Assembly: GCA_036381215.1 (NCBI GenBank)
Contig: DASVDF010000091.1
Coordinates: 1-64,000 of the forward strand
Direction: 5' to 3'
DNA length: 64,000 nt
DNA from: IDS-8 sp036381215
GTDB taxonomy: Bacteria > Pseudomonadota > Gammaproteobacteria > Steroidobacterales > Woeseiaceae
Shown here: positions 41,806-48,771 of the stretch, one piece after another
Layout of the letters: the number at the start of each line of letters is the position of its first letter
Position numbering within the stretch: the first letter of the stretch is position 1
Translations under genes and position numbers: made by a program
The notes under the pieces: model-generated
What the model saw: the letters and a program-made list of their open reading frames with translations, nothing else
Told to the model about the DNA's origin: nothing
The model's database searches: none

Positions 41806-42287
41806 TGGCCTGGCGCGACGTCGTGCGTGATTCCGATCGCGACGCCGTGCGGCGGCTGGTCTCCGCGACCGGTTTCTTCTCGCCCGCGGAGGAGGATATC
41901 GCGGTCGAGCTCGTGGACGACGCGCTGGCGAACGGCACAGGCTCCGAGTACCGCTTCCTGTTCGCGGACGGCGCAGACGGCGAGCCCGAAGGCTACGCCT
42001 GTTACGGCCCGGTGACGCCGGGCGCGACGCGCTTCGATCTCTACTGGATCGCCGTGGCGCCCGCCCGGCAGCGCGGCGGGCTCGGGCGCGCGCTGCTCGC
42101 CGAAGCGGAGCGCCGCGCCGTCGCCGAAGGCGCCGGCGAGATGACCATCGACACAGCCGGCCGGCCGCAGTACGCCCCGACCCGCGCCTTCTACGAGCGC
42201 ATGGGCTATGCGGTGCTGGAGGTCGTCTGGGATTTCTACTCCGTCGGGGACGACAAGGTCGTCTACCGCAAGTCGCTCGCCGGGTGA
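41805..42287 (+). CDS. GNAT family acetyltransferase
   Basis: A 160-residue single-domain GNAT with the acetyl-CoA loop PARQRGGLGRALLAEAE (about residues 86-102) and the RAFYERMGYAVLEVVWDFY end. The ATG at 41805 shares its A with the stop of the GNAT-HDAC gene (TGATG), so translation is coupled. It is the last gene of the KamA cluster. In methanogens and clostridia, AblA (KamA type) and AblB (acetyltransferase) together make N-epsilon-acetyl-beta-lysine; this protein could fill AblB's role, or act on the ligated product. Confidence 0.82.
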   Translation: MAWRDVVRDSDRDAVRRLVSATGFFSPAEEDIAVELVDDALANGTGSEYRFLFADGADGEPEGYACYGPVTPGATRFDLYWIAVAPARQRGGLGRALLAEAERRAVAEGAGEMTIDTAGRPQYAPTRAFYERMGYAVLEVVWDFYSVGDDKVVYRKSLAG

Positions 42288-42407
42288 ACGAAGCCGCAGC
42301 CGCGCCGGTCAGCAGCTTGCGAGCCGCAGCTCGTCCTCCCGCGGCGGCAGCGGCCGCTCGTGTAGCGCCTGACGACCATCGCCCGCCCGGCCCGGGCGCA
42401 CTGCGCC

Positions 42408-42629
42408 TTGCGCCGCTCGAAGTTTTCCGCCGCCCGGATGCGCGCGTCGGCGGCTTGGTACCGGCTGGCTGCCGGGTCCTCGGGGGTGGCCCGCCCGCGC
42501 CGCGAAGCCACCGGGCGAGGCGACCTGATCGACCCCGTGTGGCTCATCGATCTTCGGCTACCGCCCTTCCTCGCCCCGCTGCACGATGACCCACGCTGGC
42601 AGGAGCTCATGGCGCTCTGCATCGATTGA
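42408..42629 (+). pseudogene. C-terminal remnant of an unidentified protein
   Basis: A frame whose last ~34 residues look truly coding: IDPVWLIDLRLPPFLAPLHD then DPRWQELMALCID. Ends of this type (lead-in, P-L-HxDPR-W/F-xxL) are common in TPR/adenylate-cyclase-like regulatory proteins. No start with ribosome site or upstream domain is visible, and other frames carry no gene. I read it as the tail of a gene otherwise lost between the GNAT and Fic genes. Confidence 0.4.
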
Positions 42630-42697
42630 CCGGCTGCATCCTCCCATCGGCGGGCCAGACTTCGGCGTCCGGCGGGTCTTCCGGGGGTGTTAGATCT

Positions 42698-42856
42698 GTT
42701 TTTCATAAAAAATAGCTCCCTAAGAGCGTTTTTCACGTAGAATGGGCTATTGAAGCCAATTCAGCCGGCACTCAAATCTCCGGCCTAGCGTGGAGATCGT
42801 TTTTCATGGATGCCGCCCTGCGATACAACTTTTCAGGGCCGGTGAGTGTTTTTCAC
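42698..42856 (+). promoter_or_regulatory. four GTTTTTCA repeats around the Fic start
   Basis: Octamer GTTTTTCA followed by T or C at 42698-42706, 42728-42736, 42799-42807 (its CAT includes the first bases of the ATG) and 42848-42856 (inside the coding sequence). Spacings are 30, 71 and 49 bp. The bases at 42691-42736 are markedly AT-rich. Possible operator cluster for autoregulation of the Fic gene. Confidence 0.5.
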
Positions 42857-44377
42857 GGGCGGAGGCTGCCGGAAGAAGCGACTCCCGCGGGCTACGCGGC
42901 GCTGATCGACGCTTCCCACCTGCGGGTACCCGTACCGCTCACGTTGGCCGCGATCGGTCGCAGGCACAAGGTCTATGCACGGGATGGCTGGAAGCTGTTC
43001 ACCCCGCGTCACGGTCCGGATGCAACCGTCGCAGGCCATCTCATCTTCGCCCTGAAGTACGAGGGCGTCGATCTCGCGGTCCTCGCCCGCCTCTTCGAGG
43101 CCGTGCCGCCCGAGGAAATCGAGCAGATCGTTCGGGCAACGCCCACCGGCAGCTATGCGCGGCGTATCTGGTTCCTGTACGAGTGGCTGATGCAGCGCGA
43201 GCTCGACCTGCCGCCCGCCGGCAAGGTGCGGTTCGTCGACGTGCTCGACAGCTCGATGCAGTTTTCAGCCAAGGGTGAGCCCGTCCATCGGCAGCGCGTG
43301 CGTAACAACCTGCCCGGAACCCGGGCATTTTGCCCGCTCGTATTCCGTACCGGGGCACTCGAGGAGCTTATCGCCCTCGACCTGCCGGCCCGGGCACGCG
43401 CAGTCGTCGCGGCAGTTCCCCGCGATCTCCTGGCCCGAACAGCCAGTTTTCTGCTGCTCAAGGATTCTCGGTCGAGCTACGCAATCGAAGGCGAACGCCC
43501 ACCGCAGAACCGCGTCGAGCGCTGGGGCCGCGCGATCGGAGACGCTGGCAAACACGCGCTGGACCTGGACGAGCTGATTCGGCTCCAGCAGATCGTGATC
43601 GGTGATGCACGCTTCGTGTTCATCGGGCTGCGTTCCGAAGCCGGCTTCGTGGGTGAGCATGATCGTGTGACACATGCTCCTCTCCCGGAACACATCAGCG
43701 CACGGCCGGAAGATTTGCTATCCCTGCTCGAAGGAATGATTGCGTTCGATCTGGGCGGCGCACGAGACCTGGACCCGGTGATCGCCGCAGCGGCCCTGGC
43801 GTTCGGCTTCGTTTACGTTCATCCGTTCCAAGACGGAAACGGGCGCATTCATCGCTACCTGATCCACCACGTTCTGGCCGAGCGTGGCTTCAATCCTCCG
43901 GGGGTCATATTTCCCGTCTCGGCCGCCATCTTCGATGAAATCGACGACTACGCATCCGTTCTGCGCCAGTACTCCGAGCGTCTGCTACCACTGATCGAGT
44001 GGCAACCGACCGAGGACAACAACGTGCGCGTCCTGAACAACACGGCTGACTTCTACCGGTTTTTCGACGCGACCCCACACGCTGAATTTCTTTATCGCTG
44101 CGTGCGCACGACGATCGAGCACGATCTCCCGCGGGAGGTCGAGTTCCTGCGCCGTTACGACAGGTTCAGGGCCGGCGTCGACGGCATCGTCAACATGCCA
44201 GACAGAACCATCGACCTGTTGTTCAGGTTCTTGCGACAGAACGGTGGCCGTTTGTTCGCGCGGGCGCGCAGGAAAGAGTTCGCCGCACTCACGGACGAGG
44301 AGATTGAAAGCATCGAGCGACTCTTCTATCTGTGCTTTGGTTCGAGCGAGCCCGGTGATATCTCAAATTCGCCGTGA
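42806..44377 (+). CDS. Fic family protein (AMPylator/filamentation-type)
   Basis: A 523-residue Fic-domain protein. The catalytic motif is HPFQDGNGR at residues 339-347. An inhibitory (S/T)xxxE(G/N) helix precedes it: S224-YAI-E228-G229 in SSYAIEGE, the class II layout in which the glutamate blocks ATP binding. The N-terminal ~200 residues (about MDAALRYNFSGPVSVF to ARTASFLLL) are specific to a subfamily I cannot name, and the C-terminal ~100 residues include a likely wHTH segment (KEFAALTDEEIESIERLFYL). Codon choice is less GC-rich than the neighbours. Such genes are often accessory. GGAG lies 10 nt before the ATG. Confidence 0.85.
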   Translation: MDAALRYNFSGPVSVFHGRRLPEEATPAGYAALIDASHLRVPVPLTLAAIGRRHKVYARDGWKLFTPRHGPDATVAGHLIFALKYEGVDLAVLARLFEAVPPEEIEQIVRATPTGSYARRIWFLYEWLMQRELDLPPAGKVRFVDVLDSSMQFSAKGEPVHRQRVRNNLPGTRAFCPLVFRTGALEELIALDLPARARAVVAAVPRDLLARTASFLLLKDSRSSYAIEGERPPQNRVERWGRAIGDAGKHALDLDELIRLQQIVIGDARFVFIGLRSEAGFVGEHDRVTHAPLPEHISARPEDLLSLLEGMIAFDLGGARDLDPVIAAAALAFGFVYVHPFQDGNGRIHRYLIHHVLAERGFNPPGVIFPVSAAIFDEIDDYASVLRQYSERLLPLIEWQPTEDNNVRVLNNTADFYRFFDATPHAEFLYRCVRTTIEHDLPREVEFLRRYDRFRAGVDGIVNMPDRTIDLLFRFLRQNGGRLFARARRKEFAALTDEEIESIERLFYLCFGSSEPGDISNSP

Positions 44378-44593
44378 CTCAAAACGGACGTCTGTCCGAT
44401 ACGGCAAAGTCTACCCCGCTCGCGCGCGAAATGACTATTCCAACCCAGGATGAATCGCATTCGCCTATTTGTTGCTGCTTTAGGTATCGAGCCTTTCGCA
44501 CCTCTGGGCTTTAACGGACGCGAGCTACATGGCGGTGTGCGATGCATCGGCCATGGCGGTGCCTACCGAGAGCCGGTACGGTCGTCTTCGGTG
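44378..44593. other. intergenic region after the Fic gene
   Basis: A 216 bp gap, less GC-rich than the window, between convergent genes. A 5-bp stem (44385-44389/44394-44398) is followed, on the minus strand, by TTTTG and might weakly end the minus operon. No gene recognised. Confidence 0.4.
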
Positions 44594-45304
44594 CTAACCG
44601 GGGAACGAGAAGCGGCGGCGGAGGTCGGCCCAGAGGGGGAGATGGTCGGAGGCGCGGCGCGCGTCGTGGTGCACGCCGGCGCGCAGCAGGGACAGCGAAG
44701 GCTCGAACCAGATGCGATCGAGCGGCAGGAGCGGCGAGAACGAGGGCCAGGTGCGGTGGCGGCCGGCGGAACGGAAGCGTCGCTCCAGGATGCGGGCGGC
44801 GGCGCCGCGCCCGCTCGGTTCGTTGAAATCGCCCATGACGATGGTCGGCCGGTTGTCGGCCTCGGCGAGCGCCTCGATGGTGAGCGCCTGCTCCCGCCGT
44901 TCGCGGCGCGCGAGGCCGAGGTGCAGGCACAACACGTTGATGCGCCCGAGGTCGCTGTCGATGGTCGCTTCGATCATGGAGCGCGGCTCGCGCCCGCCGA
45001 ACGTGACGTCGTGCTCGCGCCAGGCGCTGATCGGCCAGCGGCTGAGCAGCATGTGGCCGTAATCGCCGTCGGGCGTGCGCACGGTGCGCACCGCGGCGTG
45101 GTGGCGGCCGGGCCAGGCAAGGCAGCCGCCGAGGAGGTCGAAACCGTCGCGCCGGTCACGGCGGCTATCGACCTCCTGGAGAGCGGCGATGTCGGGGGTG
45201 AGTGCCGCGATGTGGCGGCACACCCGCTCGGGATCGAGCCGTCCGTCCGTGCCGATGCAGCTGTGGACGTTCCAGGTGAGGACGCGCAGCGCGGCTTCGG
45301 TCAT
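44594..45304 (-). CDS. endonuclease/exonuclease/phosphatase family protein
   Basis: A 236-residue EEP-fold enzyme: RVLTWNVHSCIG (Asn), ALQEVDSRR (catalytic Glu), INVLCLHLGL, IVMGDFNEPSG (Asp/Asn) and the final DHLPLWADL (Asp-His). No signal peptide. It overlaps the phospholipase D-VTT gene by 4 bp (ATGA). This pair is a known neighbourhood for membrane-phospholipid or phosphodiester metabolism, but the substrate here is unknown. Confidence 0.88.
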   Translation of the reverse strand: MTEAALRVLTWNVHSCIGTDGRLDPERVCRHIAALTPDIAALQEVDSRRDRRDGFDLLGGCLAWPGRHHAAVRTVRTPDGDYGHMLLSRWPISAWREHDVTFGGREPRSMIEATIDSDLGRINVLCLHLGLARRERREQALTIEALAEADNRPTIVMGDFNEPSGRGAAARILERRFRSAGRHRTWPSFSPLLPLDRIWFEPSLSLLRAGVHHDARRASDHLPLWADLRRRFSFPG

Positions 45305-47436
45305 CCCGCCTTCGGCTTGCGCAGGCGGGCGACGATCCGCTGCAGCAGGAACGCGAGCCCGAGCCAGAGGACGGCCACGAGCGCGAACCAGAGGACGTTC
45401 ATCGGGTCGGGCTGCTGCCACACCTCGCGCAGCCGGTCGCCGACCATGGTCAGCACGAACACGCCCGGCACGAGGCCGAGCGCCGTCCCGCCGAGGTAGG
45501 CGCGCAGGCGCACGCGGGCCGCGCCCATGACCATGTTGACGACCGTGAACGGCGCGACCGGCACCATGCGTACCGCGGCCACGGTGAGCACGCCCTGGTT
45601 CTGCAGCCCGCGGCGGATCGCACGGAAAGTGCGCCCGGAGACGTTGCGGATGGACTCCGCGCCCACCCAGCTGCCCACCAGGTAACCGGCCCAGGCGCTT
45701 GCGAGCCCGGCAGCCATGGCCGTGACGAACCCGGCGAGCGGCCCGAGCATCATCCCGGTGACCGCGAGCAGGACGGTGAGCGGGAACAGGAGCAGGCCGC
45801 CGGCGACGTAGACGACGACCAGCAGGGGATACACCCACCAGTGATCGCGCGCGCCGGCGAGTGCCGGCATCAGCACCTCGGGATCGGCCCACTTCGCCAG
45901 CGGCGTGTAGCTCCACACCAGCACCAGCGCGAGCAGCGCCGCCGCGACTGAGCCGAGCTTCACCAGCCGCGCAACGTCCTTGCGGCGGGTCTTCGCGTCG
46001 AACATGTCGCCGATGAATTCCTCCGGCCGCAGCGGCCGCTCGGGATCCGCGACGATGTTGAGGGCCTCGCCGATCGTCTCGCCGCTCGCGCGCCGCGACT
46101 CGAGGGGGGCGAGCCCTCGCTCCTCGCCGTCCGCGGCCTCGATGACCGACCCGAGGGAACCGCTCTGCGCGAGCGCCGCGTCCACCTCGTCCGGATCTTT
46201 GCCCAGGTGCTCTCCGACCAGTCCGCACAGCAGGCGGCGAACGACCCCGCGCTGATCCTCGTCGCGCGCCTCGATCACGACGTCGCACTCGCTGTCGACG
46301 CCCATCGAGCGATTGTTCAGGTTGGAGGAGCCGATGTGCAGGACGCGATCGTCCACGATCATGATCTTCGCGTGCACCATGACCGCGTTCTCGCGGTCGC
46401 CGGTCCATGGGTAATAGAAGCGCACTCGCCCGGCGAGCCCCGCCGCGGCGAGCCGCGCGCGAAAACGCTGCTGCCCCGCGCCCATGGTGCTCGCCTCGAG
46501 CCAGCCGCGCGGCGAGCGCGGCGTGACGGCGACGAGCTCGAGAGCGGGCTCCTCGCGCAGGCGCTCGATCAGGGCGTCGGCGATCGCCTCGGCGGTGAGG
46601 TACTGGTTCTCGGCATAGATCCAGCGGCGCGCCGCGCGGATGGACGCGAGGTAGAGCGCCCGGACCTCGCCGACCGCCTGCTGGTCGTCGTTGTCCGGCA
46701 GCGTGCGCGCGATGCCGACCTCGACGTCGCGGAGGTCCGGCTCGACCGAGCCCGGCCACACCGGGCTCGCATCCGGGATCGCCACGTCCTCCGAGGTCAC
46801 GACGCGCCAGCGGTGTCGCGCGATCTCGAACAGGTGCGCGGCCACATCACCGTCCAGCATCATCTGCGCGTCGTGCCACGGCGGGTACGGCTTGCCGTCC
46901 CTGTCCAGGCGGCGCGGATTGTCGCGCCGGTGCTCGCGGGTGTCCCAGCGCCCGGTGGTCAGGTCGAAGCCGCCGCAGAACGCGAGGCAGCCGTCCACGA
47001 TCACGAGCTTCTGGTGGTGGCAGGCACCGAGCGGCAGGCAGTTGTCGAGCGCGACGTCGATCTGCTTCGGGGTGCGCCACTTCAGGTTGAGTGAAGGCAG
47101 CGGCTCGCGGTCGAGGGCATACAGGAGCGAGTAGTCCCACAGCAGCAGCCTGATCTTGAGCTCCGGCCGTTGCTCCACCAGCTGCTCGAGATACGCGAGC
47201 AGCGTCTCCGGTGCCCCGTCGCCCGGTCCGTCATCGCCGACGAGCGGCGTGCGGCTGTCGATGTCCCAGCCGAGCACGAACACGGAATGCCGCGCGGACG
47301 CGAGCGCCTCGCGCAGTGCGCCGAAATAGGCGGCACCGTCCACGAGCAGCGCCGCGCGCCGGGCGCGGGCGATCTTCCAGACGGTTTCACCCTCTCTGAG
47401 CAGGGCCGGGGCCGCGACCGGCGAGGCGGTGTCCAT
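45301..47436 (-). CDS. phospholipase D domain fused to VTT/DedA-like membrane domain
   Basis: A 711-residue fusion. Residues ~1-480 are a phospholipase D-type enzyme with both HKD motifs: HHQKLVIVD in the first half and VHAKIMIVD with GSSNLNNRS in the second. Residues ~510-700 are a VTT (DedA/SNARE-associated) domain with helices (LGSVAAALLALVLVWSYT, WWVYPLLVVVYVAGGLLLFP, FVTAMAAGLASAWAGYLVGS). The domains suggest phospholipid (possibly cardiolipin) processing at the inner membrane. The ATG at 47436 lacks a strong ribosome site. It lies between the MFS transporter and the EEP-type enzyme. Confidence 0.88.
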   Translation of the reverse strand: MDTASPVAAPALLREGETVWKIARARRAALLVDGAAYFGALREALASARHSVFVLGWDIDSRTPLVGDDGPGDGAPETLLAYLEQLVEQRPELKIRLLLWDYSLLYALDREPLPSLNLKWRTPKQIDVALDNCLPLGACHHQKLVIVDGCLAFCGGFDLTTGRWDTREHRRDNPRRLDRDGKPYPPWHDAQMMLDGDVAAHLFEIARHRWRVVTSEDVAIPDASPVWPGSVEPDLRDVEVGIARTLPDNDDQQAVGEVRALYLASIRAARRWIYAENQYLTAEAIADALIERLREEPALELVAVTPRSPRGWLEASTMGAGQQRFRARLAAAGLAGRVRFYYPWTGDRENAVMVHAKIMIVDDRVLHIGSSNLNNRSMGVDSECDVVIEARDEDQRGVVRRLLCGLVGEHLGKDPDEVDAALAQSGSLGSVIEAADGEERGLAPLESRRASGETIGEALNIVADPERPLRPEEFIGDMFDAKTRRKDVARLVKLGSVAAALLALVLVWSYTPLAKWADPEVLMPALAGARDHWWVYPLLVVVYVAGGLLLFPLTVLLAVTGMMLGPLAGFVTAMAAGLASAWAGYLVGSWVGAESIRNVSGRTFRAIRRGLQNQGVLTVAAVRMVPVAPFTVVNMVMGAARVRLRAYLGGTALGLVPGVFVLTMVGDRLREVWQQPDPMNVLWFALVAVLWLGLAFLLQRIVARLRKPKAG

Positions 47437-47468
47437 CCGCCCGATTCTACCCGCGCGGACCGGTCCGG

Positions 47469-48767
47469 CTAACCAGCGCCGGGCGCCTCGCCGGCATCGG
47501 GAGTGAAGAGCAGGATCACGGCGCCGATCACGAACAACGGCAGGACGGCGGCCACGGCCCAGCGGGTTTCGTCGGTGATGGTTGCGGTCAGCGCGACCAG
47601 GAACGGGCCGAGCACGGCCGCGAACTTGCCGATCATGTTGTAGAAGCCGAAGAACTCGCCCGGCTTGTCCGCCGGGATCAGGCGCGCGAACAGCGAGCGG
47701 CTGAGCGACTGGACCCCGCCCTGTGCCAGCCCGATGGCGCAGGCCATCACGAAGAACTCGGTCACGGAGCTCATCACGGCTCCCCAGGAGGTCACGACGA
47801 CGTAGATTGCGAGCCCGATCAGGATGCCGCGCTTCGCGCCGATGCGCTCGCCCAGCCAGCCGAACGCGAGTGCGGCCGGGAAGCTCACGAACTGCACGAC
47901 GAGCAGCGCGATCATCAGCGCCTGCGGGCCGACGCCGATCTTGTAGCCGAAGTCGATAGCGACCTTCATGACGGTGTTGACGCCGTCGATGTACAGCCAG
48001 TACGCGATGAGGAACAGCAGCGCCGGCCGCAATCGCCGGAGGTGCCGGAACGTGCCGGCGAGCTGGGCGAAACCTTCGGCCACCGCCGCCCCGACGCGCG
48101 GGCGCACTGCCGGCCGCTGCTCCTGCACGTACGCGAGCAGCGGCACCGTGAACACCAGCCACCACACCGCGACGGTCAGGAACGCCACCCGCACCGCGGC
48201 CGTGATGTCGGGCAGGCCGAACCAGCCGGGCTCGAGGATCATCACGAGGTGCACGGCGAACAAGAGACCGCCGCCGATGTAGCCCGCGGAGTAACCGAAG
48301 GCCGAGACGAGATCGAAGCGCTGCTCGCTCGACACGTCGATCAGCATGGAGTCATAGAAGATGTTGGCCGCGGCAAAGCCGATGGAGGCCACCGCGAACA
48401 CGGTCGCGGCCTCGAGCCAGTCGCCCTGCGGCACGAAACAGAGCCATGCGGTGGTCGCGGCGCCGATCAGGGCGAAGGTGGTGAGCAGCGCTTTGCGCCA
48501 GCCGCCGCGGTCCGCGATCGCGCCGAGCACCGGCGCCGACAGCGCCAGCGCGAGGCTCGAGATGCCGTTGGCGGTCATGAGCCGGGCGGTGGTGTCCGAG
48601 CCCGTGGCGTCCACGCTCCAGTAATCGTTGAAGAAGAGAGGAAAGAAGCCGACGAGCACGGAGGTGGCGAACGCGGAGTTGCCGAAATCGTAAAGCGCCC
48701 ACGCGACCACGCGCTTCTGCAGCAGCAGATCCCGCCAGGTGAGCGCCCTCGCCTCCCGGGTCGCCAT
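47469..48767 (-). CDS. Atg22/UMF1-type MFS transporter
   Basis: A 432-residue MFS permease of the Atg22-like (UMF1) kind, opening with VAWALYDFGNSAFATSVLVG, the family mark. About twelve helices. The start at 48767 lies just after the stop of the kinase gene at 48772-48774; an ATG at 48782 in frame would overlap it, adding five residues. Neither has a convincing ribosome site, so translational coupling to the kinase gene is likely. Substrate unknown; yeast Atg22 exports amino acids from vacuoles. Confidence 0.82.
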   Translation of the reverse strand: MATREARALTWRDLLLQKRVVAWALYDFGNSAFATSVLVGFFPLFFNDYWSVDATGSDTTARLMTANGISSLALALSAPVLGAIADRGGWRKALLTTFALIGAATTAWLCFVPQGDWLEAATVFAVASIGFAAANIFYDSMLIDVSSEQRFDLVSAFGYSAGYIGGGLLFAVHLVMILEPGWFGLPDITAAVRVAFLTVAVWWLVFTVPLLAYVQEQRPAVRPRVGAAVAEGFAQLAGTFRHLRRLRPALLFLIAYWLYIDGVNTVMKVAIDFGYKIGVGPQALMIALLVVQFVSFPAALAFGWLGERIGAKRGILIGLAIYVVVTSWGAVMSSVTEFFVMACAIGLAQGGVQSLSRSLFARLIPADKPGEFFGFYNMIGKFAAVLGPFLVALTATITDETRWAVAAVLPLFVIGAVILLFTPDAGEAPGAG

Positions 48768-48771
48768 GCGT

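Noticed and set aside
44450..44590. Small plus-strand gene beginning ATG 44450 with AGGA
   Set aside because: After about 45 residues the frame runs into the antisense of the EEP gene; no family features.
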